Source: Paenibacillus donghaensis (lineage in GTDB: Bacteria; Bacillota; Bacilli; Paenibacillales; Paenibacillaceae). From it: 64,000 nt of DNA. Where the stretch lies: assembly GCF_002192415.1 (NCBI RefSeq), contig NZ_CP021780.1:5208001-5272000 (forward strand). The letters run 5' to 3'. The translations under genes and the position numbers were made by a program. The notes under the pieces were generated by a model. That model was not told the DNA's origin. It saw only the letters and a list, made by a program, of their open reading frames with translations, and did not search any database. This document shows, one piece after another, positions 8,263-18,178 of this stretch; the stretch's first letter is position 1, and each line of letters begins with the position of its first letter.

Positions 8263-8298
8263 ATTATATAGTATACAGGTATCAGCCAAGCCGCACAA
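8263..8298 (-). promoter_or_regulatory. Probable rnpB promoter
   Basis: On the minus strand a perfect TATAAT lies at 8263-8268, 7 nt before the expected RNA 5' end. An overlapping alternative is TATACT at 8270-8275 with TTGTGC at 8293-8298 and a 17-nt spacer. Which of the two is used cannot be decided from sequence. Confidence 0.55.
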
Positions 8299-8319
8299 GC
8301 GTTAATAAATGGAAATTAC

Positions 8320-9435
8320 TTAGATGAACTTGAATATTTCCGTATTCACCTGAGAAGCATATACACCCGTCTCATACTTATGTGCAGCCAGCTTGCTGCT
8401 CATCCACTGCTGTACTCGAGCTTTCATAATTTTCTCGGCGTTGTGACCGGGATCAATCAGCGCGATGCCTGCCAGCTTCGCGTCCTGGGCCGTATGGTAA
8501 TCAATATCACCGGTAACCAGCACATCCGCCCCCCGGAACACAGCCTGGCTATAATATTTACTACCCGAACCGCCCATTACCGCCGCCTTGCGGATCGGTT
8601 GGTCCAGATCCCCTACTACGCGGACATTGTCGACCTCCAGACCGCTTTTGACAGTCTCAATGAACTGCCCCAGCGTAACCGGCTCCTTCAGCCTGCCTAT
8701 TCTTCCAAGTCCCAGGCTGCGCCCCTTCAGATCCAGGGCATACAGATCATAAGCCACCTCTTCATAAGGATGCGCCTTAATCATCGCCTGCACCACTTTG
8801 CTGCGGACACCCTGCGGAACAACAGTCTCGATACGCACCTCTTCAGCCCGTTCCAGCTTGCCCGGCTTGCCGGTATGCGGCTCTGTGCCCTCACCTGGCA
8901 GGAATGTTCCGTACCCCTCCGTATTGAAGCTGCAGTGGCTGTAATTACCGATATGACCTGCCCCGGCATTCAGGATCGCGTCCAGCACCTGTTGATGATG
9001 AGTCTTGGGCACATAAACAACCAGCTTGGATAAGCGCTCATGATGGACATCCTGGAACGGAATCCCATTCTCAATGCCGAGCACTTCTGCCATCCAATCA
9101 TTCATCCCGCCATCTGCAATATCCAGATTGGTATGGCTAATGTAGACCGCTATCTCATTCTTGATCAGCTTTTCGTACATTTTTCCCATTGGCGTGTCTG
9201 TCTGAATGCTCTGCAGCGGCCGGAAAATAATCGCATGATGAGCGATAATCAGGTTGCAGCCAAGGCCTATCGCCTCCTCCACCACTTCATCGTTCACATC
9301 CAGCGCTACCAGCACACCGGTGATTTCCTTGTTCAGACTGCCCAACTGCAGCCCGACCTTGTCCCATTCCTCCGCCAGATGTTTGGGAGCCAGCTGCTCC
9401 ATATATTGAATTACGGTTTGTCCTTTGGCAAGCAT
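8320..9435 (-). CDS. Nif3-like dinuclear metal centre hexameric protein (YqfO)
   Basis: 371 residues. The N-terminal domain has the metal-binding HH pair (NLIIAHHAIIFRP), SHTNLD, and the C-terminal GDIDYHTAQDA and DPGHNAEK motifs of the Nif3/YqfO family. The middle (about 130-235) carries the extra PII-like insertion domain (VYVPKTHHQQVLDAILNAGAGHIGNYSHCSF), as in B. subtilis YqfO. The family is often named GTP cyclohydrolase 1 type 2 homolog, but the physiological reaction is unsettled. It overlaps trmK upstream by 25 bp, as in B. subtilis (yqfN-yqfO), so the two are cotranslated. Confidence 0.9.
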   Translation of the reverse strand: MLAKGQTVIQYMEQLAPKHLAEEWDKVGLQLGSLNKEITGVLVALDVNDEVVEEAIGLGCNLIIAHHAIIFRPLQSIQTDTPMGKMYEKLIKNEIAVYISHTNLDIADGGMNDWMAEVLGIENGIPFQDVHHERLSKLVVYVPKTHHQQVLDAILNAGAGHIGNYSHCSFNTEGYGTFLPGEGTEPHTGKPGKLERAEEVRIETVVPQGVRSKVVQAMIKAHPYEEVAYDLYALDLKGRSLGLGRIGRLKEPVTLGQFIETVKSGLEVDNVRVVGDLDQPIRKAAVMGGSGSKYYSQAVFRGADVLVTGDIDYHTAQDAKLAGIALIDPGHNAEKIMKARVQQWMSSKLAAHKYETGVYASQVNTEIFKFI

Positions 9436-10190
9436 TCCAGCACCTCCGCGATTTGCTTAATCTGGGCCTTGATCTCCACCCGCTTAAGCTCTGCCGCTTC
9501 CAGCTCTGAACGCGACAACGAAGACAAGATGCCTTCCAGCTTGCGGATTTCACCCTGCCACTTCTCCATAAACACCGAATTTGGCGCCTGCAGCAGCCAA
9601 GGGCCCATCTGAAGCAGGGTATCCCGGCTGCATAGCACCTGTCCGCCTTCAAGAATACGTTCGGCGTATAGACTGTCATTTGTCGCTTCCGAAGCCTGCT
9701 GCTCAGGCACAGCCGTCAGAATCTCATAGATCTTGCCGTCCTCCTCGAGGATATGCTCGGCAACCAGCAGCCAGCCATTGCCCAGCAGCCAGCGGCGCAG
9801 GATATCTTCGCCAACATTAGGCTGAAGCGCCAAGGTTGTTACGCCCGCAAGCTTGCCTGCACGCCGTCCATCCTCCAGAATGGAGGCAATCAGCGCACCA
9901 CCCATGCCAGCGATGGCGATGCAATCCACTTCGCCCGGCTGCACGACTTCAAGCCCGTTGCCATGGCGCACGGAGATGACATTTCCCCGTCCAGCTTCCG
10001 CCACACCTCTGAGCGCTGCTTCGTAAGGACCCCGATTCACTTCACCCGCTATGGCCGCAACCGCTCTCCCGCTCTCCACGGCAGCTACAGGCAGCAGCGC
10101 ATGGTCAGAGCCGATATCGGCCAGACGGCTGCCATAGGGGATTTGCTCCAGCACAAGCTGGAGTCTTTTTGATAGTTTGAATTTGTTCAT
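9411..10190 (-). CDS. trmK: tRNA (adenine(22)-N1)-methyltransferase TrmK
   Basis: 259 residues from ATG at 10190. The stretch MNKFKLSKRLQLVLEQIPYGSRLADIGSDHALLPV contains the SAM-binding motif I (ADIGSDHALL), and CIAIAGMGG marks motif IV, both typical of TrmK/YqfN. It methylates A22 in the D-arm of tRNA. The upstream gene ends with TGA overlapping this ATG (ATGA), so translation is probably coupled; an earlier in-frame start would lie deep in the upstream gene. A weak GTGGGTG precedes the start. The C-terminal 100 residues are helical (KLEGILSSLSRSELEAAELKRVEIKAQIKQIAEV). Confidence 0.9.
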   Translation of the reverse strand: MNKFKLSKRLQLVLEQIPYGSRLADIGSDHALLPVAAVESGRAVAAIAGEVNRGPYEAALRGVAEAGRGNVISVRHGNGLEVVQPGEVDCIAIAGMGGALIASILEDGRRAGKLAGVTTLALQPNVGEDILRRWLLGNGWLLVAEHILEEDGKIYEILTAVPEQQASEATNDSLYAERILEGGQVLCSRDTLLQMGPWLLQAPNSVFMEKWQGEIRKLEGILSSLSRSELEAAELKRVEIKAQIKQIAEVLECLPKDKP

Positions 10191-11011
10191 GATGACACCC
10201 ACGTTATCCATTTTTTTCGGAACACAAACAGCAGGGCAAGACCTGCCGCGATTTTGAGCAACAAGATTAAGGATACCCACTGCGGGTAAGCTTCCCTCAG
10301 CAGCAGCGCGTCCAGCTCAGGCATAACCCACAGCGATACACCTACGGCAAAATAAACACCGGAAATGCCGTTTACCCGGTGATATACCAGCCAGCTTAGC
10401 CAAACCATCAGGATACAAATCGGCAGCCAGAGCAGTTCCAGCTCCAGAATTGAAGCTTCCGGACGTTTGCCGTTGAAGAATCCGGCATAGAGCAGCCCCC
10501 AGAACGCAAACCCGCAATAATGCAGCACCCCGATCCGCATCATGAATCCGAGCAGACACCACAGCAAGCCGCAGGCAGCAATCAGGATCGGCCTCCAGAA
10601 GTAAGGGTCCAGCTGATGCAGCTCGATCAGCCATAGTCCGAACGCAAGCGTCAGCACACTGCCTATTCCTGCCAGCATCAGGCTGATCACCTTATACCTG
10701 TCACGGTATACTGCCGAATATCCGTAACAGACAATTAAGACAGACAGGGCTGTTGCAAGTTGCAAAGGCCAGGGAAAAACGCTAAAATAAAGACTAATCA
10801 AGAAAATCAAGGAAATTATTCCAAAACCAAACAGCCAGACTTTAACGCTTCCCTGCTGCAGATTACGCAGTGAAATCGGATTGTCATCCGGAGTTGCTGC
10901 CTCATCGTCATACAGGTTGGTTAAGAAGTCACAATACTGCTCCGGGAGCAGCTTGCTCTTTCTCCAATATTGAATTTCTCTTAAGATAATGTCGCGTTTC
11001 TCCAAATTCAA
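10187..11011 (-). CDS. Polytopic membrane protein, possibly DUF2157-like
   Basis: 274 residues from a TTG start with GAGGGATG upstream. The first 50 residues are soluble (REIQYWRKSKLLPEQYCDFLTNLYDDE), a pattern loosely like the N terminus of DUF2157 proteins. About eight hydrophobic segments follow, ending with a basic C terminus (FRKKWITW). No catalytic motif is seen and no function is proposed. Position is informative: it lies between sigA and trmK and overlaps the trmK start by 4 bases, although a hairpin at 11045-11080 separates it from sigA. Confidence 0.7.
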   Translation of the reverse strand: MNLEKRDIILREIQYWRKSKLLPEQYCDFLTNLYDDEAATPDDNPISLRNLQQGSVKVWLFGFGIISLIFLISLYFSVFPWPLQLATALSVLIVCYGYSAVYRDRYKVISLMLAGIGSVLTLAFGLWLIELHQLDPYFWRPILIAACGLLWCLLGFMMRIGVLHYCGFAFWGLLYAGFFNGKRPEASILELELLWLPICILMVWLSWLVYHRVNGISGVYFAVGVSLWVMPELDALLLREAYPQWVSLILLLKIAAGLALLFVFRKKWITWVSS

Positions 11012-11044
11012 CAGTCATCCCTCTTTCCAGGCCTGTCAAACGGC

Positions 11045-11080
11045 AAAGAACCTCCTGCCACTGTGCAGCAGAAGGTCTTA
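11045..11080 (-). terminator. Terminator or attenuator after sigA
   Basis: Interrupted stem (AAGACCT, CTGC, CACAG and complements) followed on the minus strand by TTCTTTG. It begins about 12 nt after the sigA stop. The T-run is short, so partial read-through to the next gene is possible. Confidence 0.6.
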
Positions 11081-11091
11081 ATCAAGTAATA

Positions 11092-12225
11092 TTATTCAAG
11101 GAAATCCTTAAGCCGCTTGCTGCGGCTTGGGTGACGGAGCTTGCGGAGAGCCTTGGCCTCGATCTGGCGGATACGCTCGCGCGTAACGCCGAAGACCTTG
11201 CCTACTTCCTCCAGTGTTCTTGTCCGGCCGTCATCCAGACCGAAGCGCAGTCTGAGCACGTTCTCTTCGCGTTCTGTGAGTGTGTCCAGCACGTCCTCCA
11301 GCTGTTCCTTCAGCAGCTCATAAGCCGCTGCATCCGCAGGCGCCAGCGCCTCCTGATCCTCAATGAAATCTCCCAGATGGGAATCATCCTCTTCACCGAT
11401 AGGGGTCTCCAGCGATACCGGCTCCTGGGCAATCTTCATGATCTCCCGAACCTTCTCTACTGTAAGCTCCATCTCGGCTGCAATTTCCTCCGGCGACGGC
11501 TCACGTCCAAGCTCCTGCAGCAATTGGCGGGAGACACGAATCAGCTTGTTGATCGTCTCCACCATATGAACCGGGATACGGATCGTGCGCGCCTGGTCGG
11601 CAATTGCACGAGTAATCGCCTGGCGAATCCACCAAGTAGCATACGTACTGAATTTGAACCCTTTATTATGGTCAAATTTCTCAACCGCCTTGATCAAACC
11701 CATATTGCCTTCCTGAATCAGGTCCAGGAACAGCATGCCGCGTCCGACATAACGTTTGGCGATACTTACCACGAGCCGCAAGTTCGCTTCCGCAAGTCTG
11801 CGTTTAGCTTCCTCATCACCGTTCTTAATCCGCATGGCCAGCTCTACCTCATCGTCTGCAGACAGCAGCGGAACACGGCCAATCTCCTTCAGATACATAC
11901 GGACAGGGTCATTGATCTTGATTCCTGGCGGAAGTGACAGATCATCGTCGAAGCTGAACTCCTCATTCTCGTTGTTCTCGTTGTCCTCGCTTGGCCGGAG
12001 AGTCGTGACCTCCTCATCATTCTCGTTCACAACCTCAATGCCCAGATCGCTCAGTTGCTCGTAGAACTCCTCCATCTGCTCGGGGTCTTGATCAAACGGC
12101 GACAATTTCTCCATAATATCTTTGTAGTTCAATGATGATCTTTTCTTGCCTTGCTCAATAAGCTGATCCTTAACCTGGTCCAGAGTAAATTCTGCTTCCA
12201 GTTCAGTGTGCTGATCGTTCGCCAT
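11092..12225 (-). CDS. sigA: RNA polymerase primary sigma factor SigA (RpoD)
   Basis: 377 residues. An N-terminal region 1.1-like acidic domain (1-100) is followed by region 1.2 ([17 protein letters not shown]), region 2 ([30 protein letters not shown], then [14 protein letters not shown] for -10 recognition), region 3, and region 4 ([43 protein letters not shown] for -35 recognition). This is the housekeeping sigma factor. GGAGGGAGT precedes ATG. It lies 41 bp downstream of dnaG, the classical dnaG-sigA pair. Confidence 0.97.
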   Translation of the reverse strand: MANDQHTELEAEFTLDQVKDQLIEQGKKRSSLNYKDIMEKLSPFDQDPEQMEEFYEQLSDLGIEVVNENDEEVTTLRPSEDNENNENEEFSFDDDLSLPPGIKINDPVRMYLKEIGRVPLLSADDEVELAMRIKNGDEEAKRRLAEANLRLVVSIAKRYVGRGMLFLDLIQEGNMGLIKAVEKFDHNKGFKFSTYATWWIRQAITRAIADQARTIRIPVHMVETINKLIRVSRQLLQELGREPSPEEIAAEMELTVEKVREIMKIAQEPVSLETPIGEEDDSHLGDFIEDQEALAPADAAAYELLKEQLEDVLDTLTEREENVLRLRFGLDDGRTRTLEEVGKVFGVTRERIRQIEAKALRKLRHPSRSKRLKDFLE

Positions 12226-12266
12226 AATTCGACTCCCTCCTCCCTAGATACATCCTGCAAGTGTTC

Positions 12267-14087
12267 TCATTGTCTCTCTAGGGTTATAATCTCACTTGCT
12301 ATTTGTGCCGCACGCAAAAAGTCACCTGACTTTTCGGCCTGAATCATTTCTTCACGCTTCTGGTCCATCTTGCGCTGCATTGGATATCTCCGCACTTCCC
12401 GAATACAATCATCCAGCACCTGCGTACTCCAGTCCGGAGGGGTATCCATCATGGAGATTGAGGTTGCCGTCTTCTCCAGGCGGTCATCCTGCAGCGATGA
12501 TAAGAACCGGCTGATGCCGGGTGGTTTGCCTTGCGCGTAATAGGCATATAGATAAGCAGCAATTGCCGCATGATCATCGATGTTGAATTCTTCTCCGAGA
12601 CGGTCATTTACATAGGTGGCCGCTTCCGGGTCCTGGATCATCAGGGACAGTAATCGGCGCTCCGCAGCATGATAAGCAGGCAGCAAAACAGGTGTCTGCA
12701 CTTGCCCTTTTTTATGCCTACCATTATTCCACCTTTTGTCGTTATTATCCCCTTCGGGGATGTTTTTTTGCAGCGAGGCCCGCAGCAGATTGCAATCCTG
12801 CTTCAGGCTGTCATAGGACAGCTCCAGCTCGGTGGCAATTTCCCGCAGATAAACCTCTCTTTCCGTTGAGGAATGCAGGGTGGCAATAACCTCCAGCGCC
12901 TCCTTGACATAGGCAATTTTGCCGTCTTCCTCTAGGAGTATATGGTTTTTTTTCAGATATATAAGCTTAAATTTTATGGATGAGACGGCGGAGCTCATTA
13001 CCTGCTCCATGAAACGGTCTGCGCCATGCTTGGAGATAAAATCATCAGGGTCCAGACCGCTTGGCAGCAGCGCAACCTTGACCTTCAGACCATGCTCCTC
13101 CAGCATCGGAATGGCCTTGACGGCCGCAGCTTGTCCCGCTTTATCACCGTCATATGCAAGCACGATCTCATCGGCCAAACTCTTCATCAGACCCACATGC
13201 CCGTCTGTCAGTGAAGTCCCCATCGTAGCCACACCGTTATGCACGCCTGCCTCCCAAGCCGAAATGACATCCCCGTAGCCTTCGAATAAGACGATTTGCC
13301 GCGTTTTGCGGATGGATGCTTTGGATTGGTGCAGGTTGTACAGAATACGGCTTTTGTTGAACAGACGGCTCTCTGGGGAATTCAGATATTTCGGCTGGCC
13401 TTCCCCTAGAATTCTGCCGGCAAAAGCAATCACCTTGCCGGTGCGGTTCGCAATCGGAAAGATCACCCGGCCGCGGAAACGGTCCACATACCCTTTGCCT
13501 TCGCCTCTGGCGGACAGCAGTCCGCCCTTCTCCATCTCTGCCGGATCGAAGTTCCGCTTCTCCAGAAATTGGACCAGTGTGTCCCATCGGTCCGGGGCAT
13601 AACCGATCTGAAATTGGTCAATCATCTTGTCGCTGAAATTCCGGGCTCTTAAATACTCCATTGCGGCTGTGCCGTGTTCCGTATTCTTCAGCAAGTAATG
13701 ATAGAACTTTGCAGACCATTCATATGCCTGGATCAGCCGGTCCCGCTCCGGGTCCGGGGGAGACATCAGACCTCCTTTACCCTCAGGTACAGGAATATCA
13801 CTTTCTTCTGCCATAATTCGGACTGCTTCGGGAAAGGACAACCCTTCGGTTTCCATTCTGAACTTGATGGCATTTCCTCCCATGCCGCAGCCAAAACAAT
13901 GAAAGACCCCCCTGTCGGGGGTAACGGTGAAGGAAGGGGTTTTCTCCGAATGAAACGGGCAGAGGCCCCATAAATATTTCCCCTGCTTGGACAACTGGAC
14001 AACTTTACCGACGGTATCGACAATATCATGACGCGCCAGCACGCTTTCGATAACCTCTTCCGGAATATTTCCCTGTCCGCTAGCCAA
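12267..14087 (-). CDS. dnaG: DNA primase DnaG
   Basis: 606 residues if the TTG at 14087 is used; AAGGTGG lies 5 nt upstream of it, and the product then begins MASGQGNIPEEVIE. An ATG 15 bases further upstream (14102) has no good site. The zinc-binding domain has C43, H46, C64 and C67 (CPFHSEKTPSF, FHCFGCGMGG). The primase core carries FAGRILGEGQPKYLNSPE and the TOPRIM domain (VLFEGYGDVISA, LAYDGDKAG). The C-terminal helicase-interacting region follows. It makes RNA primers for replication. The gene pair dnaG-sigA follows yqxD and glyS. Confidence 0.96.
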   Translation of the reverse strand: MASGQGNIPEEVIESVLARHDIVDTVGKVVQLSKQGKYLWGLCPFHSEKTPSFTVTPDRGVFHCFGCGMGGNAIKFRMETEGLSFPEAVRIMAEESDIPVPEGKGGLMSPPDPERDRLIQAYEWSAKFYHYLLKNTEHGTAAMEYLRARNFSDKMIDQFQIGYAPDRWDTLVQFLEKRNFDPAEMEKGGLLSARGEGKGYVDRFRGRVIFPIANRTGKVIAFAGRILGEGQPKYLNSPESRLFNKSRILYNLHQSKASIRKTRQIVLFEGYGDVISAWEAGVHNGVATMGTSLTDGHVGLMKSLADEIVLAYDGDKAGQAAAVKAIPMLEEHGLKVKVALLPSGLDPDDFISKHGADRFMEQVMSSAVSSIKFKLIYLKKNHILLEEDGKIAYVKEALEVIATLHSSTEREVYLREIATELELSYDSLKQDCNLLRASLQKNIPEGDNNDKRWNNGRHKKGQVQTPVLLPAYHAAERRLLSLMIQDPEAATYVNDRLGEEFNIDDHAAIAAYLYAYYAQGKPPGISRFLSSLQDDRLEKTATSISMMDTPPDWSTQVLDDCIREVRRYPMQRKMDQKREEMIQAEKSGDFLRAAQIASEIITLERQ

Positions 14088-14126
14088 TGCAACCACCTTC
14101 ATCTCTTAACAAATAAATAATATTCG

Positions 14127-14609
14127 CTAACGCTCTACATTCTCCTGCAAAAGTGCTAAAACTTTTGTCAGTTTATGTTGAAAAAATATTTTCTCCTCTG
14201 CAGTGATCGGCTTGGGTCCCTTGGAATACTTCCCGCGTCTGCGTTCAACCGCCCTCGCATGTCTGCCCTCCAGCATGAGATCCATGTTGGAATTATCATA
14301 TTCCAGACCGCGGAAGGAGAGCACGCTGCAGCGTTTGCCAAGCGCCAGGGCAGCCAGGCCGTAATCCTGGGTAATCACCAGATCGCCTGCGGAGACATGA
14401 TTGGCAATGTAGAGATCGGCACTGTCCGCACCGCGCTCCACCTGCACCACACTTACTCCTTCTTCTGCTTGCAGGGCATGGTCATACGAAGAAACCAGCA
14501 GCACCGGAATGCCGAACTTGCGGGCAACGGCAGCAATCTCTTTTTTGACCGGACAAGCATCCCCATCGACTACAATGGTTAACCCTTTGGATTTAACAAT
14601 AATCCTCAC
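14127..14609 (-). CDS. yqxD: YaiI/YqxD family protein (UPF0178, DUF188)
   Basis: 160 residues with the family signature VVDGDACPVK at the N terminus, the VERGADSADLYIANHVSAGDLVITQDYGLAALAL core (two Asp clusters as in PIN-like nucleases) and RGLEYDNSNMDLMLEGRHARAVERRRG. The biochemical role is not established. The frame opens at GTG (14607-14609), only weakly preceded by GGAAAC; the usual family N terminus would begin around residue 10, so the true start is uncertain. It lies between glyS and dnaG, as in B. subtilis. Confidence 0.88.
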   Translation of the reverse strand: MRIIVKSKGLTIVVDGDACPVKKEIAAVARKFGIPVLLVSSYDHALQAEEGVSVVQVERGADSADLYIANHVSAGDLVITQDYGLAALALGKRCSVLSFRGLEYDNSNMDLMLEGRHARAVERRRGKYSKGPKPITAEEKIFFQHKLTKVLALLQENVER

Positions 14610-14667
14610 CAGTTTCCCGTTTAATATATATACGCCTTGTCTGCTTAGAATTCCTTCTTTCTAAAGC

Positions 14668-14714
14668 ATAAATACGGAACGGATGTCAACTAAGGCATTG
14701 GCACCGTTCCGTAT
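14668..14714 (-). terminator. Hairpin downstream of glyS
   Basis: An 11-bp perfect stem (14672-14682 with 14704-14714, ATACGGAACGG and complement), with TTTATGC after it on the minus strand. It lies between glyS and yqxD. The T-run is weak. Confidence 0.55.
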
Positions 14715-14780
14715 ATTTATACCCTAAACCAACAATCTATACCATAAAGTTACGTAAAAAGCGATCTGTGCCTTGCTTTG

Positions 14781-16856
14781 CTACCACACAAGCTTGCCAA
14801 AATCGGCAAAAGCCTTGGAATCACGGTCGATTCCCGCCAGCAGCGCCAGCCGGTTAGCCCGCACCTGCTCGTCTTCCGCCATAACCATAACGGAATCGAA
14901 GAATCCGGTCACATCATCTTTCAATCCGGACAACACGCTCAGAGCCGTTTCCGCGTCTCTTGAAGCCAGGGCTTCCATATAAGGGGCATGCAACTTCTGC
15001 CAAGTCGCATACAGCTCCACTTCTGCCGCTTCCTTGAGCAAGGCAGGGTCGATAGCTTGGGCCGTGGCTTTGGCAGCCAGATTGCTTACCCGGGTGAGTG
15101 AATCTACGGTGATTTTGAAATCAGCCTTGCCGTTCACAGCAGCCATCAAGGCCTCGCTTCGGCCGACAACAGCTACGATATCATCAAAGCCTGAGGCAGT
15201 GACTGCATCCACAACATCATAGCGAACCTTGTCGGATAACAGCCGTTTCACGCGCAGGCCGAAGAACTCGTTAAGGGTTATACGCAATTCATCCCCGGAA
15301 TGTTTCGCTCTCGGCGAATTTCCATGGACCTCCAGCGCAGCTGCAAAAATCTCCGACAACGAAAGTGCCCACTGGCGATCCAGTACAATCTGCACAATAC
15401 CGGCGGCCTGGCGGCGCAGCGCGTAAGGGTCCTGCGAGCCTGTAGGAATAATCCCTATGGAGAAGCATCCTACAATGGTATCGATCTTGTCAGCGATGCT
15501 GACAATGGCACCAGCTTCTGTAGACGGGGTCAGATCACCGGCAAATCGCGGCTGATAATGCTCAAACACCGCTTGGGCAACCTGCTCCGATTCACCGGCC
15601 TTGCGGGCATAATCCTCACCCATCGTACCCTGCAGCTCAGGAAATTCTCCAACCATTTGGGTCACCAGATCGAACTTGCAGATATCAGCCGTGCGGCTGA
15701 CTTCAGCAGCTACTTGATCTTCTGTCTGCAGCTTGGCAGCCAAGATATCGGCAATGCGGCGGATACGGCGGACCTTGTCACCGACACTGCCCAGTTCTTC
15801 CTGATAGACAATGGTCTCCAGCTTGGCGAGCGCATCACTGATCTGCAGCTTCTGGTCTTCTTCATAGAAGAATTTCGCATCCGACAGACGGGCACGGAGC
15901 ACCTTCTCATTCCCTTTGGCAATCACATCCAGCGATACGGCATTCCCGTTGCGCACGGTGACGAAGAACGGCAGCAATACGCCTGCGGCGTCAAATACCG
16001 GGAAATACCGCTGATGCTCGCGCATGGACGTAATCAGTACTTCCTGAGGGATATTCAGGAAGGCCTCGTCAAAAGTACCGAATAACACGGTTGGTGTTTC
16101 AACCAGGAACAGAACTTCCTCCAACAGATCCTCCTTGATGGCAATCGTCCAGCTCTTCTCTTCCGCCAGCTTGTTGATCTGGTTCAGGATCAGCTCCTGG
16201 CGCTCCTGCACATCCACAAGCACATGCTGCGAGCGCATGCTCTCTACGTACTGCGCCGGCTCTGTTATTACAGTCTCAGTTCCGAGGAAACGGTGTCCAC
16301 GGCTGACATTGCCAGCCTTCACCCCTGCGATCTCAAGGTTCATGATCTCCTGTCCGAACAAGGCTACCATCCAGCGGATCGGACGGACAAATTTGAATTC
16401 GTAAGCGCCCCAGCGCATATTCTTCGGAAAAGTCATCGCGCTGACGATTCCGCTGAGCGCTTCCGGCAGCAGCGCAGCTGTCTCTACTCCCGCACTGCTG
16501 CGGGTAGCGTAGATATACTCTACTCCGGCCAGTTCCTTGAAGGTAAATTGCTCCGGTTCCACGCCCTGACTGCGGGCAAAGCCAAGCGCAGCCTTGCTCC
16601 ATTCCCCGGCTGCATCGAGTGCGATTTTGCGGGAAGGACCCTTAACTTCTTCGCTGACATCCTCCTGTTTCTCGGCGGCAGCCTTCACATATACAGCCAG
16701 TCTGCGCGGTGTAGCGTAAGCAGTAACTTCCTCATGCGCTATCCGCGCGCCATCCAGCCATTTGACGGTGCGCTCTTGCAGCTGCTCCATCGCTGCCCGG
16801 ATAAAGCGGGCCGGAATTTCCTCAAGACCGATTTCGAACAAAATATCTCTACTCAC
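14781..16856 (-). CDS. glyS: Glycyl-tRNA synthetase beta subunit
   Basis: 691 residues from GTG at 16856 ([18 protein letters not shown], the family N terminus), with AAGAAGG 8 nt upstream; a GTG three codons earlier would leave no spacing. It has family blocks [45 protein letters not shown] and the C-terminal anticodon-binding DALR region. It pairs with GlyQ as the alpha2beta2 enzyme. The start overlaps the glyQ stop by 8 bp, so the subunits are translationally coupled. Expression is under the T-box upstream of glyQ. Confidence 0.95.
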   Translation of the reverse strand: MSRDILFEIGLEEIPARFIRAAMEQLQERTVKWLDGARIAHEEVTAYATPRRLAVYVKAAAEKQEDVSEEVKGPSRKIALDAAGEWSKAALGFARSQGVEPEQFTFKELAGVEYIYATRSSAGVETAALLPEALSGIVSAMTFPKNMRWGAYEFKFVRPIRWMVALFGQEIMNLEIAGVKAGNVSRGHRFLGTETVITEPAQYVESMRSQHVLVDVQERQELILNQINKLAEEKSWTIAIKEDLLEEVLFLVETPTVLFGTFDEAFLNIPQEVLITSMREHQRYFPVFDAAGVLLPFFVTVRNGNAVSLDVIAKGNEKVLRARLSDAKFFYEEDQKLQISDALAKLETIVYQEELGSVGDKVRRIRRIADILAAKLQTEDQVAAEVSRTADICKFDLVTQMVGEFPELQGTMGEDYARKAGESEQVAQAVFEHYQPRFAGDLTPSTEAGAIVSIADKIDTIVGCFSIGIIPTGSQDPYALRRQAAGIVQIVLDRQWALSLSEIFAAALEVHGNSPRAKHSGDELRITLNEFFGLRVKRLLSDKVRYDVVDAVTASGFDDIVAVVGRSEALMAAVNGKADFKITVDSLTRVSNLAAKATAQAIDPALLKEAAEVELYATWQKLHAPYMEALASRDAETALSVLSGLKDDVTGFFDSVMVMAEDEQVRANRLALLAGIDRDSKAFADFGKLVW

Positions 16857-17736
16857 GCTCAGCACCTTCTTTCTTCAGCAGCGGGAAGCCCAGCTTCTCG
16901 CGTTCCTCCAGATATGTGGCCGCCACCGTGCGGGCCAGGTTGCGCACCCTGGTGATGAACCCGGTCCGTTCGGTCACGCTGATGGCGCCGCGCGCATCCA
17001 GCAGGTTGAAGGTATGCGAGCATTTCAGCACATAATCATAAGCAGGGAATACAAGGTGTTTCTCCATTGCTTTGCGAGCTTCTTCTTCATAAGTGCCGAA
17101 CAGCGTGAACAGCATCTGGACATCCGAAACTTCGAAGGTATAGGTGGAATGCTCCACCTCCGGCTGATGGAACACATCACCATAGGTAATGCCATTTACC
17201 CACTCCAGGTCGAACACATTCTCCTTCTCCTGAATGTAGGAGGCCAGCCGTTCCATACCGTAGGTAATCTCAACCGCAACCGGACTGGCTTCGATGCCGC
17301 CAACCTGCTGGAAATAGGTAAACTGCGTAATCTCCATCCCGTCCAGCCAGACTTCCCAGCCCAGACCTGCACAGCCCAGCGAAGGATTCTCCCAGTTATC
17401 CTCTACGAACCGGATATCATGCAGCAGCGGGTTCACGCCCAGCGCCTTCAGGCTATCCAGGTAAATTTCCTGGATATTGTCCGGCGACGGCTTGATGATT
17501 ACCTGAAACTGGTGATGCTGGTACAGGCGGTTCGGGTTCTCGCCATACCGGCCGTCGGAAGGACGGCGGGAAGGCTCCACGTAAGCAACCTTCCACGGCT
17601 CTGGCCCCAGCGAACGCAGGAACGTCATCGGGTTCATGGTTCCGGCACCCTTCTCCGTGTCATACGGCTGAACGATAATACAATTCTGGGCAGCCCAGAA
17701 CTGCTGCAGCGTCAAGATCATCTGCTGAAAATTCAT
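16849..17736 (-). CDS. glyQ: Glycyl-tRNA synthetase alpha subunit
   Basis: 295 residues, matching the usual length. N-terminal [34 protein letters not shown] (class II motif 1 region), [27 protein letters not shown] motif 2 and [20 protein letters not shown] are all present. It holds the active site for glycine adenylation. It is the first gene of the glyQS operon behind a glycine T-box, with GAAGGAGT before ATG. Confidence 0.96.
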   Translation of the reverse strand: MNFQQMILTLQQFWAAQNCIIVQPYDTEKGAGTMNPMTFLRSLGPEPWKVAYVEPSRRPSDGRYGENPNRLYQHHQFQVIIKPSPDNIQEIYLDSLKALGVNPLLHDIRFVEDNWENPSLGCAGLGWEVWLDGMEITQFTYFQQVGGIEASPVAVEITYGMERLASYIQEKENVFDLEWVNGITYGDVFHQPEVEHSTYTFEVSDVQMLFTLFGTYEEEARKAMEKHLVFPAYDYVLKCSHTFNLLDARGAISVTERTGFITRVRNLARTVAATYLEEREKLGFPLLKKEGAERE

Positions 17737-17825
17737 ACTACCGACTCCTTCACTTCACAAATTTGGTGTGCTGGAGGCGGCAGTGCTCTAAGATCCTGTA
17801 GTGAACTGATTTCCAGTCCCCCATA

Positions 17826-18143
17826 ACAGACCAAAAAAGCTCCCGCCCCCATGCCTGATGAACAGACATAGGGACGAGAGCTTCAACTTATTCTCCCGCG
17901 GTTCCACCCTACTTGATTGGCAGCTTCTGCTTCCGGCTATTCATGCTTGCCGTGCTGAGTGCTGACCCAATCCACTTTTCCAGCGCCGCTTCGTACTCCC
18001 GGGTGCCCTGTTCATGAACACTGTCCCGCCAGGCTCCCACTGCCCCCGGCTCGCTGATGGCACAATCCAGTCCATTACTTTCCCGATCTTCGTACGCCTC
18101 TCCGAGCAGGAGAACGGCGGTACCACATATACACATTGAAACT
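17826..18143 (-). promoter_or_regulatory. Glycine T-box riboswitch, glyQS leader
   Basis: The conserved T-box sequence GGGTGGAACCGCGGG occupies 17895-17909 (minus strand). Downstream a stem of the type AGCTCTCGTCCC / GGGGGCGGGAGCT with TTTTTT at 17832-17881 is the terminator that competes with the antiterminator. Stem I is bounded by pairing CGTAC (18092-18096 region) and GTACG (17992-17996) and carries AGCGAGCCGGGGGCAGTG, the distal-loop/AG-bulge/GNUG area. A GGC codon followed by A at 18005-18007 is the likely specifier for glycine. Uncharged tRNA-Gly would stabilise antitermination and raise glyQS expression. Confidence 0.93.
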
Positions 18144-18149
18144 CTATCC

Positions 18150-18178
18150 ATAGTAACTGAAAACCCGTCATTCGTCAA
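18150..18178 (-). promoter_or_regulatory. SigA-type promoter of glyQS
   Basis: TTGACG (-35, 18173-18178) and TACTAT (-10, 18150-18155) are separated by exactly 17 nt on the minus strand, about 10 nt before the T-box leader. The -35 box overlaps the stop codon of recO, so the glyQS unit starts inside the end of recO. Confidence 0.75.

Noticed and set aside
7658..8327. Plus-strand frames over 7.66-8.33 kb
   Set aside because: They are antisense to the RNase P RNA gene and its terminator.
17909..18178. Open frame of 89 codons on the minus strand downstream of recO
   Set aside because: It lies entirely over the glyQS promoter and T-box leader, whose conserved elements explain the sequence.
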